A program made the translations under genes and the position numbers. DNA of 64,000 bases, from the NCBI GenBank assembly GCA_026075535.2, contig AP026544.2, positions 9,300,001-9,364,000 of the forward strand, in the 5' to 3' direction. The notes under the pieces are model-generated. The model was not told the DNA's origin, did not search any database, and saw only the letters and a program-made list of their open reading frames with translations. This DNA comes from Tricholoma matsutake (Eukaryota; Basidiomycota; Agaricomycetes; Agaricales; Tricholomataceae). Positions 42,231 to 53,259 of this stretch are shown piece by piece. Positions within the stretch are counted from its first letter, which is position 1. Each line of letters starts with the position of its first letter.

Positions 42231-43049
42231 ATGTCCACTGTCCCCTCATATGCGGAAAGGATAGTGGCCATCAAGGCCCAGCAGGAGTGATTGATGGAGG
42301 AGCTCCAGTTGGAAGAAGAGGTCAGGGAAGCTGAGGAGCACTGAGTGGCAGAGGAGGCTGCCAAAGTGGAGGCTGCTAGGGTGGAGGCCAAGAAAAAGGC
42401 TGCAGAGGAGGAACGGAAGAAGACCGCTGCCACTAAGAGGGCGGAAAATAAGCAGAAAGCCAGAGAAGTGGAGCCTGAAGAGGCTGAAGGGAGCTCCCCC
42501 CCCAAGAAGAAGGCGAAAGGAAAGGTGAGGGCAGAGGTGCCTGAAACTGAAGTCCCCATGTGGATACAAGCTGCTATGTTGTGCAAAAGGTGAGTTGCAT
42601 TTTATTCTTGTTGCCCTTCCATGCTGACTCCTAGTAGATGTTTAAGTCAAAAGTTGTTGTGTTTCCGGATGGGAACCCTGGGTTGGGCCTGCAAGCCCTG
42701 CACAAAGGCAAAGCACAAGTGCGAAGAGGTGGTGTGGGAGGGCCAGGTGTTGCAGGCAGGACCTGGGCTAGGGGAGAACGAGGGAGTGATGGAGTTGCTT
42801 AGGTAGTTGGTGGGGGCAGTAAAGGGGGTGAAGAAAGAAATGCGGGAGCTCCAGGAGCTCTGGGTTATAAGTGAGGGTGTTATCAGCATTCAAGAAACAA
42901 TGTTGGACATTCTAGTGGTGTTGGATCCAGAGTGGAACCAGGAGTCTGAGGAGTCTGAGGACAAAGAAGAAGAGGGCAAAGAGGAGGAGGAGTTAGAGGT
43001 ACAAGGGGAGCTTCTGGGACTCGGCACTCACCAACAAAGCAGGGGGTGA
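42231..43049 (+). pseudogene. Ret2c antisense accessory gene: coiled-coil protein with CxxC-x6-C motif
   Basis: It starts at the ATG at 42231 (MSTVPSYAERIVAIKAQQE), 82 bp inside the 3' LTR, and converges on pol, stopping about 110 bp from the pol stop. The order is as in Ret2a: Lys/Glu-rich coiled coil, PPKKKAKGK, CKPCTKAKHKCEEVV, a leucine-rich helix and an acidic tail (ESEESEDKEEEGKEEEE). TGA at about 42291 replaces CAA of Ret2a (ancestor CGA), and a second TGA after EEH lies at the same place as in Ret2a. A probable intron starts GTGAGTTGC near 42590. The kept layout in two copies suggests it is a regular part of the element. Confidence 0.65.
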
Positions 43050-43159
43050 GGGAGTGGGGGAGGTGTAGGGATTGGGCAGAGAATCCTGAGTTCTTCTAAA
43101 ATTTCTAAGAATAATTTTTTTTTTGAATGGATGAGGATCTTGTTTTGAAATGAAGGGTG

Positions 43160-46100
43160 TTAAGTGGAAAGAGGTCTGGGTTTCCCAGGGTAATGAGTGT
43201 GAAAGTCTGTAATGAGTTCCTGGGCATGATCAAGTTCCATAGCTGGAAGCCAGGAGGTTTCTTCGTCAGTTCCTTGGTAACCTTACCACTGTACAAAATA
43301 GAGTAGCTTGCATCGATGGCGGTTGTCAATCTTTGAGTCGAGGATTTCTGCAATCTCATACTCCAGTTCATTGTCTATAATGACTGGAGGAGGTGGAGGT
43401 TGAATACGATTAGGAATTGTGTTGGGAGTGTTCTCTTCTAGTTGGGAGAGATAAAATACCGGGTGGACACCCTGGAGGTGATCCGGTTGTCAAAGGGTAA
43501 CCGAGTGGGTACTGGGATGGGCAATGATCTCAAAAGGGCCATAGAACTTTTCTGAGAGCTTCTTGGAGGGTCGTGTAGTGTGTAAGTGCTTGCCTTTGAC
43601 AAAAGCATAATCACTGATTTTAAGTCAGGAGTGGGTGCCCAGTGTTTGTCTGCAGGACCTTGATAGTGCTTCTGTGCTTCTGTGAGTTGCTTCCAGAGTT
43701 CCTGGTGGAGATCATCAAGGTCAACCACAAAATGGCACATGCATTGCGAGGCTAGTTTGCGCTCTGGGAAAACCATGATGTTTGGGTGGTAACCCTTGTT
43801 GGCGAAGAAGGGCAAAACTCCAGTGGAAGCTGAGGGAGCATTGTTGTATGCAAATTCCCCCAAGGGTAAAAGCTGGGACCAGTTGTCCTGTTGGTAGTTG
43901 CAGAAGATCCCCGAGTACTGTTTGAGGGTCTGGTTGAGGTGTTCAGTTTGTCCGTCACCTTCTGGATGGTAACCCAAAGTGAAGTGGATTTTCATGTCCA
44001 GGGCTTGCCCAAGAGAGCAGAAGAAATGGGAAATGAACTCAGAACCCCGGTTGCAGGTGACGTGGGATGGAACACCGTGTTTGGAGAAGATGTGCATGAT
44101 GAAGAGATTAGCGAGTTCTTGTGCTGTGATTTCATTTACTGTGGGGATGAAAATACCCTGTTTGGAGAGTCAGTCTACAATGACTACGATGGCAGTGTGA
44201 CCATTGGAGTCTGGTAACTGTTCGATGAAGTCCATGGAAATTGAGTTCCAAGGCCTTTCCAGGACCGGAAGTTGCTTCAGAAATCTGTAGGGTTTGTGTT
44301 GGGGTGATTTGGAGTGTTTGCAGGTAGTACAAGACTTGCAAAAGTCCTGCACAAAGGTGCGGAGCTTGGGCCAAACATATTCCTGTCGGATAAGCTGAAG
44401 AGTCTTGTTTTGCCCATAGTGACCTGAGAGGATGTGGTCATGCTTGTATTGTAAGACTTTAAGACAGAGGTCTGCAACATCTGGAACAAAGTGGTGGAGA
44501 AGTCCACTGTCATCTAGAGACCAATTTGGGGCAGATGGTGAAGGAAGGTGTGAGGAGGAGATGGGGTCAAGAGGGAGTGAAGATCAGATATTATTGTGGA
44601 GTTTTTCAACATCCATGAGAACAGCTTGACGGATGATAGGAGTAGCAAGGAAAGTGGCTCGGAGAGAGGATGTGAGTTGTTCTTGAGTAAAGACTGGATG
44701 GAAATTGCTTGGATTTACCAAGATGAAGTTGCTATTTCCCCCTTTGCAGTAGACATCCCAGTGTATAGTGAGTGCATCGGGTTTAGCCCCTAGTTTACCA
44801 GGGTGGAAGCAGATGGTGAGGTTGAACTGTGAAAGGTATTCTGACCACCGAGCTTGACGACGAGTAAGGAGTTTTGTGGTACTGAAGTATTCCAAGTTTT
44901 TGTGATCCATGACCACATCTATTGGATTTCTGGAACCTTCGAGGTACTGTCGCCAGTGTTTGAAAGCTTCAAAGATAGCCAGAAGTTCCTTGTTGTGGGT
45001 GTCATAGTTCAATTCAGCTGGGAGGAAGGAATGGGAGTGGAATGCAACTGGGTGGATTTCTCCATCCGAGGTATAGATGGAAAGGATTGCCGCTAAGGTG
45101 TAATCTGAGGCGTCTGTCTCCAAGATAATGTGGGAATCCGGTAGCCATTGAGTAAGTATTGGGGCATGAGTGAATTCTTCTTTTAATTTGTTGAAGGCTT
45201 CTTGACATTTCTTGCCAAAGTCCCAAGGCATGTGCTTCCAGGTGAGTCTGGTGAGAGGGATGACAATGTTGGAATATCCATGGATGAACTGTTGGTAGAA
45301 GTTGCAGAATACAAGGAAGGATTGGATATCCTTAACCTTTCAAGGTTCGGGCCAGTCGAGGATGGTTTTGACTTTATCTTCAGACATCTGGAGCCCATCT
45401 GGAGAGAGGATGAACCCCAAGTATTCCACGCTGTCTTTATGGAACTTGCATTTCTGCAGAGCAGCGTAGAGGCCATTTTTCCAGAGTCTCCAGAGGACTT
45501 CCTTGATGTGAGCCTTGTGTTGACTCATGTTGTTGGAGTAGATTAGGATATTGTCGAGGTAGACAATGACACTGACATCTAATAGGTCACTGAAGATGTC
45601 GTTCATGAGGTGCTGGAAGGCAGCAGGTGCATTGGTGAGTCTGAAAGGAACCACCAGCCATTCGAAAGAACCATAGCGCGTGTGGAAAGTGGTCTTCCAT
45701 TCATCTCCCTCAGCAATGCAGACTAAGTGATAGGCATGCCAGAGGTCAATTTTGGTGAACACACGCACCTTTCCTGGAGAGTCCAGGAGATCCGAGATTA
45801 GAGGAAGTGGGTAGCGGTCCTTTTTTGAGATGCAATTGAGTCCCCAGTAGTCAATGCAAAGTCGGAGGCTCCCATCCTTTTTCTTGACAAAGAGTATAGG
45901 AGCACCATGAGGGGATTTGGAGGGGCAGATGAAGCCCGAGCAAACATTTTCTTCAATGAAGATTTGGAGGGCCTCAAGTTCAGAGGGAGAGAGGGAGTAC
46001 ATGCGACCCAGAGGTGGGGGAGCATTATCCTCTGTCTCTATCTTGAGGTCATAGGGACAATGTGGAGGAAGGGTGTCGGCTTTCTGTTTGTTAAAGACAT

Positions 46101-46356
46101 CTGCAAATTTGTGATATTCTTCTGGAACATCTGAAAGGTCCAGAGGATTCCTGGATGCTACCGAGCATTTTGCCATAAGCCCTTCTGGGGAGAATGTCAT
46201 CTGAAAGGCAACAGCCCCAGGAAGTTTGCTTGCATGCATGTAAGCGGCAGCATTGATGAAGGATATCTCAGGAGGTACAAGTTTTGAGGGTTTAGTGAGT
46301 ACAGAGGTTTTATGGGTTTCCACTGGAAGGTTTGGAGGTGAAGGTGACTCACACAA
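43160..46356 (-). pseudogene. Ret2c pol: RT, RNase H, integrase, chromodomain
   Basis: RT (46356-45340) contains [20 protein letters not shown] and, at the active site, YLDNILIYS, so the second Asp of YLDD is Asn. A TGA at about 45340 interrupts PEP-KVKD where Ret2a has CGA. RNase H follows (LETDASDYTLAAILS, KELLAIFEAFKHWRQYL). Integrase has CNRGSEFISHFF in place of CDRGSEF, so its second catalytic Asp is Asn, and GDGQTEHLNQ. The chromodomain is degraded near 43300. Frame changes occur near 44580 and 43620. No enzyme activity is expected. Confidence 0.88.
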
Positions 46357-47011
46357 GATAGGAGAGTCAGAGGATGTTGAGGGGCAGGACCTCTTTGAGC
46401 TGTGGAATGGAACTTCATTTGGCCTGAAGACCAGTCAATCAATGGATTGTATTGCTTCAGCCAGTTCTGACCAAGTACTGCAGAACAGGAAGAGTCCAGC
46501 AAGGTTACATAAAATGTCAGATTGAACACTTCACCAGACGGAAAAGTGACCAGGAGTTCCACGACTTGAGTTATGGTGGAGTTACAAGTTCCATCAAACA
46601 GTTGGAGTCCAATTGGAGGAATGGTTTTGGTACTAAGTTGGTTGTCCTGCATGAATGATGAATCGAGGAAACAATGCAAGGAACCAGAGTTGATAAGAGT
46701 TTGGATTTTTTGGGAATGTTTGGAAAGGGATAGCAGGATGGTAAGGGATTCAGGATCAGAAAGAGCAGACACGTTGAGACAGATGTAAGCAGCCAGTTGG
46801 GAAAGGTCAATGCAACCCTCAGCCCCAATGGCATGTTCCTGAGGGTTGCAGACTATTTTTTGGGTCCACAGAGTCTGGCTTGGACTCAGTGACTGCTGCA
46901 GCATGGGCTTTGGCCGCTTTGGACTTCAGACAATTCCCAGCTCCATGTCCTTTCTCGCCACAGTAGAGGCAAAGTCCTTCTTTCATGCTGCGTTCACGCT
47001 CATCTCTGGTT
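46197..47011 (-). pseudogene. Ret2c gag zinc knuckle and protease
   Basis: Immediately left of Ret5b the minus strand encodes SMKEGLCLYCGEKGHGAGNC, a CCHC knuckle. Then comes the protease: IQTLINSGSLHCFLDSSF, in which the catalytic DSG is NSG, and the closing motif [17 protein letters not shown]. The Asp-to-Asn change is GAC to AAC after a C, a former CpG. Ret5b separates this part from the rest of gag. Confidence 0.85.
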
Positions 47012-47016
47012 AGTTT

Positions 47017-47408
47017 TGTTAGGAAACCACCCCATTACCTAATAAAATTTCATTTTTATTTTATTATGTCGAATTATGCTACATGACACCAAATGATGCT
47101 ACACTTTGATAGCATGAGAATTTTATTTTGCAAGCATCAAAATGTATGCGCATGTACAAGTGCATTGGTAACAACAATGTACAATATATGTAACATAGTA
47201 TATAAACCCTAAATATACGCCTAGGGGACCCCAGTTGTGTTCTCTTAGGTATTCCACTGTGTGAAAGGCCTATCTCAACAAACTCACCTATTAATAAGCC
47301 CTCACATCAAAACCATCAATTCCCCCATCATGAGCGTGGATCCCGCCCCCTTCTTGTGGAGAGAACCCGCACAGTCTTAGCTAGCAGATAGTGGGTGTTG
47401 CCCTAACA
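47017..47408 (+). repeat. Ret5b 5' LTR
   Basis: It runs from TGTTAGGAAACC to CCCTAACA. It lacks about 10 bp (near TTCCACTGTG) that are present in the 3' LTR. Confidence 0.95.
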
Positions 47409-47421
47409 GAAGAACACAACT
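47199..47421 (+). promoter_or_regulatory. Ret5b TATA box, predicted RNA start and self-priming site
   Basis: TATATAAA at 47199 lies 34 bp before AGTTGTGTTCT (47233-47243). The exact 11-nt complement AGAACACAACT is at 47411-47421, beginning 2 nt after the LTR. Ret5a keeps the same pair. The arrangement is that of Tf1-type self-priming. Confidence 0.7.
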
Positions 47422-47903
47422 TCCCATATCAGTGCACCTTCTCTTACTTGCACATACATCATTGTTTCACCGTGCCACATCCGATTACTCATCCTTTTGG
47501 CATGAGCTGGAAGTACTTGTATATACATAATCTACCTTTTCTTTTGTAAGCCGATGCCAGGCCTCGCCTTACATTGTGACTGCCAGTGATCGAGAGGCAG
47601 CACTCATCATTAGGACAGCTGCAACCAGACAACCAATTGGATCTGGTTTAGTTACAATTTGCATCACTCTATTTGGATGACTATTTTAGTTACAAGCCAA
47701 ATTCAGTGTTATCTCCAAGATCAGGCACTGTTGGAAGGGTTATTGATCCAAAGCGTCAAATTAGGTGCCTGACAAACAACGAACGAATGATGAACAATTG
47801 ACGAATGATTGACAAACCATCACGTGACCTGTAAACGTTTGGAGAGGTCCCAAAGAACCAATCTTGAATTTGTCGAAGAAGTGATTCATCACAGATTTTA
47901 CAA

Positions 47904-49001
47904 TTGTCTGAACCTTCAACTTCTAATCCCGGTCCTAATCCTATTCCCACACCAGCACTGGAGGCAAAAATTGATGCACTCACAGCACAGATGTTGCAAT
48001 TAGTGTCAGTGTTGGCAGCATCACAGCCCAGACAAGCAGAAGTACAGCCAGACATGACAGGAGAAAGAGATGATGAGATGGAGGAGATGGTGGAGTGGAT
48101 ATTGCAGGAGGATGAGATGGTGGAGAAATCCGGAAATGGAAAAGTGTACTTACCTAAGTACGCGCCCCCACAAATCTTTGACAGTACCATGGAGAATACA
48201 AAATCCTTCATCAGCTCTATAGTGTTGTACATCCATGGGAGGAAGCCAGAGTTTCATACAGCCGAGTCTAGGATTATGTTTGCTCTCTCATACATTCAGG
48301 GGGGGAAAGCACAGTTCTGGAGAAACGAGGCTATTCATCAAATTGCCGCAGGAAATAAACCATTTGCACCCTTCAAGGAATTTCTGGAGAGATTGGAGGC
48401 ACAGTTTGGATACCCTAATCCAAAGGCAACAGCCAATGCTAAATTAAAGACCATGCGCCAAGGTTCCTTAATGGCAGATGAATTTATTTTGCAGTTCAAA
48501 GCAGAAGCTTTGCAAACGGACATGGGAGAAGCCACGTTGGTAGAGTTTTTGAAAGCAGGATTAAATCCCTCTTTATTCAAGTCTATCTACTGACTACCTT
48601 CTATTCCAGAGAAGTTGGATGAGTGGTATAATTGGGCAATGGGCCTTGACCGGCAATATCGGCAGGAACAGGCAGAGTCAAAATTGATGTACGGAAGTAG
48701 TAAATTTGGAAAGTCATCAGGAGGAAAGTCCAAGAAAGGAAAGGTGCCTCAGGCACAAGCTCTGAGGGCACAGCCACTGGCCATGGCAGTGACACCTATA
48801 GTTATGGAGTCAGCCGCACCAGCAGAGGCAATGGAGGTTGATCAAGCAGGGAGATGAGCCCCACTTAAATGTTTTAACTGTGGGCAGTTAGGACACATTT
48901 CTAGAAATTGTAGGCAGAAAAGAAAGATTAGGGAAGTTACAATCGAGGAAGTGAAGCTGGAGGAAGGCAAGCAGAACAATTTTGTGGAAGAGTCCCAGTG
49001 A
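47904..49001 (+). pseudogene. Ret5b gag
   Basis: The frame matches Ret5a gag, but the start ATG has been lost: a 2-bp deletion leaves TTG-TCT-GAA where Ret5a has ATG-TCC-GAA. TGA at 48591-48593 (after FKSIY) replaces a CGA that Ret5a keeps. TGA at 48855-48857 (after DQAGR) is shared with Ret5a. The knuckle CFNCGQLGHISRNC follows, and the frame ends at 49001. Confidence 0.85.
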
Positions 49002-49204
49002 AGGTTTCCCCATTGGTGACCCAGAATCGTTACAATGTATTAGTATCCGAGGAAACCCAGAGCAAAACAGAAAAGGAAATCGAGGAGGAGTACAACCGTT
49101 CTGAATCACGTGACGAAAAGGAGTACAACTGTTGTCAATCACATAACAAAGAAAATTGTCACGCGTCATTTCCGAAAACCCCTAAATTCTTTATTCGCTC
49201 TGCA

Positions 49205-49819
49205 TGAATAGAACCCAAAATTACCTTGACTGTGGGACTGAAGACAGTGGACACGCATGCAGTGATTGATGTGGAAGCGTTGCTTGATAGTGGTGCTACA
49301 GTATTATTTATTAATCAATCCTTAATTACCAGAAATGGTATTAACACATGCAAGCTGGTGCAACCTATAATGGTGTACAATATTGATGGAACAGTCAATC
49401 GTGGAGGAACTATCAAGGAGGAGGTGACTATGGTACTAAAGTATCAGGAGCATCAGGAGCGAGCCATATTCGAAGTGTGCGATCTTGGGAAAACTAATCT
49501 AATAATAGGATGTCTGTGGTTATGGAAGCATAATCCTGAAATTGATTGGAAAACTGGGAAAGTACAAATGACTCGTTGTCCTAAGGAATGTAATGTGTAT
49601 GGGAGGAAGATGAAGAAGGAAAACAGGAAAGAGAAAGAGAAAGAACATCCGAGGAAGTATTCTGTTACGATGGAGGAAGTGGAGGATGAGGAAATGCCAA
49701 ATGAGGAAGTTCCGGTCATGATCGAGAAAGAAGAGCAGAAGCAAACCTTTAGAGCAATTTGTGGAGGACAGTCATGGGACAAGAATATCATGAAGGTGGA
49801 GAAGCCAGTGGAGGAATAG
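49205..49819 (+). pseudogene. Ret5b protease
   Basis: The domain has an intact active site (EALLDSGATVLFINQ), a flap segment (YNIDGTVNRGGTIKEE) and the closing motif LIIGCLWLWKHNPEIDW. It runs into a Lys/Glu-rich linker and a TAG at about 49817 where the RT frame should begin. An in-frame TGA lies just upstream (49205-49207). Confidence 0.8.
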
Positions 49820-51041
49820 GTGCCAAAAGTGTATCATGAATATCTGTCAGTGTTCCAGAAGAAGGAGTCTGAGCGAATGCCAGTGCGGAAGCCATGGGAT
49901 CATGTGATCAAGATGAAGCCAGGGTTAGTCGAAGGTATATCTGTTATCTCCGATGGAACAAGAAGAAGTGGATGCATTCCTGAAGGAGCAATTGTGCAAA
50001 GGATACATATGACCTTTGAAATCACCACAGATGTCACCAATATTCTTCGTGCCAAAGACAGACCAAAGGAAGAGGATGTGTACAGATTATAGGTATCTGA
50101 ATGAGTGGACAGTGAAGAACACATACCCCCTGCCGTTGATCTCAGAAATAATTGACAAGGTGGGAAAAGCCAAGGTCTTTACAAAATTGGATTTATGATG
50201 GGGATACAACAATGTACAAATAAAGAAAGGAGATGAGTGGAAGGCAGCATTTGCCACGCATCGAGGATCCTTCGAGCCACTTGTCATGTTTTTTGGGATG
50301 ACTAATAGTCCCCAACCATTCAAAATATGATGAACGACATTTTCAAGGACGTAATAGACAAAGGCATGGTAATAATATTTATTGACGACATTCTGATATT
50401 CACAGAGGATGAAGAAAATCATGAGGCAATAGTACAGGAGGTGTTATGGAGGTTGGCGGAGAATGATCTATTTTTGAAACCAGAGAAGTGTGTGTTTGGG
50501 GCAAGCGAGATTGAGTTCCTAGGATTATTGATTGGCCCTGATGGGATCAAAATGGATCCGATCAAGGTAAAGGCAATCACAGATTGGCCTGCGCCCACCC
50601 GTGTCAAGGAGGTTCAAGCCTTCTTGGGACTCGCAAATTATTATCATCGCTTTGTGCACAATTTTTCTAAAATTGCCGCACCCTTACATAACCTTACACG
50701 AAAGGGAGTAGTATGGAGGTGGGGAGAGCAGCAGCAGACAGCATTTGAGGAGTTGAAGAGGAAGTTTGTGGAGGGACCAATATTAGCCCCAGTAGATTTC
50801 ACACGCCCTTTGCGAGTGGAATCCGATGCATCCGATTTTGCTACTGGAGCAGTATTATCAATGCTGTGTGAAGATGACAAATGGCATCCTTGTGCATATT
50901 TGTCCAGAGGATTGAATGATGTGGAGAGGAATTATGATGTGCATGACAAAGAGATGTTGGGGATAATATGAGCATTGGAGGCGTGGAGGCATTATTTGGA
51001 GGGATGTACATCAAATTGAGGTCTGGACAGATCATCAAAAT
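49820..51041 (+). pseudogene. Ret5b reverse transcriptase and RNase H
   Basis: RT pieces in order are [73 protein letters not shown], then after a frame change near 50312 the palm with catalytic FIDDILIFTE and YLG-type FLGLLIGPDGIKM. RNase H has RVESDASDFATGAVLSM and VHDKEMLGII. TGA stops follow FTKLDL (50196-50198) and LGII (50969-50971), both where arginine is usual (DLRWGYN, IIRALEAW). Another frame change lies near 51000. Confidence 0.85.
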
Positions 51042-52292
51042 TTGCAATACTTCATGTCCGCTAAAAAGCTTAATTGCCAGCAAGCATGTTGGGCACTATT
51101 CCTATCGTGTTTTAATTTTCACTTGGTCCACAAAGCGGGAAGCTTAATGAGGAAAGCAGATGCATTATCCAGACATATTGATCATAAAAGGGGGATGGAG
51201 GAGGACAATAAAAATGTTACCTTACTCAAACCCGAATACTTTCGCATTTGCGCTATGCATCAAGGGCATCTATTAATAGATAGCTCGGAAATGGAAATGT
51301 TGTCGAAAATTAGACAATGTTTGGAAATGGATGATGAAGTAGTGGAAGCTGTGAAAGCTCTGAAGGGAGAGAAGAAAGGTAATATCAAAGGAGATGAATG
51401 GGCTGAGGAACAAGGGTTAGTGTTGTTTCAAGGAAAAGTGTATGTACTGAAGGATCAGGATTTGCGAAGGGAGATCGTCTGGTTACATCACAATATGCTG
51501 ACTGCTGGACACCCAGGAAGATGGAAGACGTTGGAATTAGTAATGAGAAATTATTGGTGGCCCGGAATTTTGAAGTATGTGTTGGGGTATGTGGATGGAT
51601 GTGATATGTGCATGAGGGGGAAGAAATTTCCAGAAAAACCTGCAGAAAAATTAATGCCGAACCCTATACCTAAAGCGATGTGGCAAGATATATCTGTGGA
51701 TTTTATTACCGGATTACCCGAGGCTCAAGGGTACGATGCAATATTTGTAGTATGTGACCGCTTCACAAAGGAGGTCCATATTATTCCTACTACTACAGAA
51801 ACCTCATCATTGGGCTTGGCGTGCCTCTATCTAAATCAGGTATGGCGATTACATGGGTTACCTGATACCGTTATCTCTGATCGTGGACCACAATTTGCTT
51901 CTGCATTTATGCAAGAACTAAACAACATATTGGGAATTCAAACTAAACTATCTATGGCATATCACCTGCAGACTGATGGGCAGACAGAGAGAATGAACCA
52001 GGAGTTGGAGCAGTACCTACGTATGTTTGTCAACTACCAACAAACCAACTGGCCCAAATGGCTGGCAATTGCCGAATTTTCCCACAATAACAAATTCCAT
52101 TCGGCTACTTGTATGTCACCCTTTTTTGCAAATTATGGATATCATCCTCGCATGGGAGTAGAACCCAGAAGGGAAGTCAAAGTACAGTTGGTAGAAGACT
52201 TTGTATCTAAGATGCAAAAGGTACAAGAGGAAGCAGAGGCAGCATTGAAGAAAGCATGTGATGACATGATGCGACATGCAGATCATACTTGA
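51042..52292 (+). CDS. Ret5b integrase, open frame with intact catalytic residues
   Basis: An uninterrupted frame of about 416 codons covers the RNase H end (ADALSRHID), the HHCC zinc finger (HHNMLTAGHPGRWKTLE ... CDMC) and the DDE core: SVDFITGLP, VISDRGPQF and DGQTERMNQELEQY give D, D and E. It joins new DNA into the genome. It is part of pol rather than a separate gene, has no start of its own, and stops at a TGA (about 52290) where arginine is expected. It is the best preserved integrase here. Confidence 0.85.
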   Translation: MQYFMSAKKLNCQQACWALFLSCFNFHLVHKAGSLMRKADALSRHIDHKRGMEEDNKNVTLLKPEYFRICAMHQGHLLIDSSEMEMLSKIRQCLEMDDEVVEAVKALKGEKKGNIKGDEWAEEQGLVLFQGKVYVLKDQDLRREIVWLHHNMLTAGHPGRWKTLELVMRNYWWPGILKYVLGYVDGCDMCMRGKKFPEKPAEKLMPNPIPKAMWQDISVDFITGLPEAQGYDAIFVVCDRFTKEVHIIPTTTETSSLGLACLYLNQVWRLHGLPDTVISDRGPQFASAFMQELNNILGIQTKLSMAYHLQTDGQTERMNQELEQYLRMFVNYQQTNWPKWLAIAEFSHNNKFHSATCMSPFFANYGYHPRMGVEPRREVKVQLVEDFVSKMQKVQEEAEAALKKACDDMMRHADHT

Positions 52293-52841
52293 GCACGCGC
52301 TCCAGAGTACAATGTTGGTGACTTGGTATGGCTAAGTACCAAGGACCTGAATATTCCACAACCTTCGAGGAAACTTATGGAGAAACAAGTTGGCCCATAT
52401 GCGATCTCTAAAGTGATCTCGCCTAATGTGGTAGTGCTAAAGTTACCCTGATCATTCAAGATTGATCCCAAGATTAACGTATCCCGCCTACGCCCTTATT
52501 GCCTGCCCACTATTCCTGGCCAACAAACTACTCCACAACCTCCAATAATAGTAGAAGGTGCTCCAGAATACATAGTTGAAGAAATTCTAGACTCACGTCT
52601 TTGACAGAACAAATTGGAGTTCTTAATAAAGTGGAAAAACTATACTGGCAAAAATAATTCATGGGAACCCAAAGAGAATTGTAAGCAAGCATGTAATGCG
52701 ATTGCCCAATTCTTTAAACGTAATCCGAATGCTCCATGTCGCATTGTGAGAATGGTGTATGAGGGGATGAGATTCTGGCCTTATCAAAATTTCACAGAGG
52801 GGACAGATGCAATATTTTCTCACCTGGAAGTCGAGGCATAA
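52293..52841 (+). pseudogene. Ret5b GPY/F domain and chromodomain
   Basis: The frame reads YNVGDLVWLSTKDLNIPQPS, VGPYAISKVISPNVVVLKLP, TGA, SFKIDPKINVSRLRPY, then YIVEEILDSRL, TGA, QNKLEFLIKWKNYTGKNNSW, ending LEVEA and a TAA. The first TGA is shared with Ret5a; at the second Ret5a has CGA. The polypurine tract AAAAGGGGGGTAA follows at once. Confidence 0.85.
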
Positions 52842-52852
52842 AAGGGGGGTAA

Positions 52853-53254
52853 TGTTAGGAAACCACCCCATTACCTAATAAAATTTCATTTTTATTTTAT
52901 TATGTCGAATTACACTACATGACGCCAAATGACGCTACACTTTGATAGCATGAGAATTTTATTTTGCACGCATCAAAATGTACGTGCGTGTAGGAGTGCG
53001 TTGGTAACAACAATGTACAATATATGTAACATAGTATATAAACCCTAAATATACGCCTAGGGGACCCCAGTTGTGTTCTCTTAGGTATTCCACCTACATT
53101 TTTGATGTGAAAGGCCTATCTCAACAAACTCACCTATTAATAACCCCTCACATCAAAACCATCAATTCCCCCATCACGAGCGCAGATCCCACCCCCTTCT
53201 TGTAGAGAGAACCTGCACGGTCTTAGCTAGCAGATAGTGGGTGTCGCCCTAACA
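52853..53254 (+). repeat. Ret5b 3' LTR
   Basis: The 402-bp repeat reads TGTTAGGAAACC to CGCCCTAACA and is followed by the AGTTT duplication. Confidence 0.95.
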
Positions 53255-53259
53255 AGTTT

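Larger units (their letters stand above)
47017..53254 (+). mobile_element. Ret5b, near full-length chromodomain Ty3/gypsy element in Ret2c gag
   Basis: The 5-bp duplication AGTTT (47012-47016 and 53255-53259) flanks LTRs of 392 and 402 bp. The interior has primer site, gag, protease, RT, RNase H, integrase, chromodomain and a polypurine tract. Domain order and catalytic motifs are complete, but there are many TGA stops and a few frame changes. Ret5a is a deleted relative. Confidence 0.95.
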
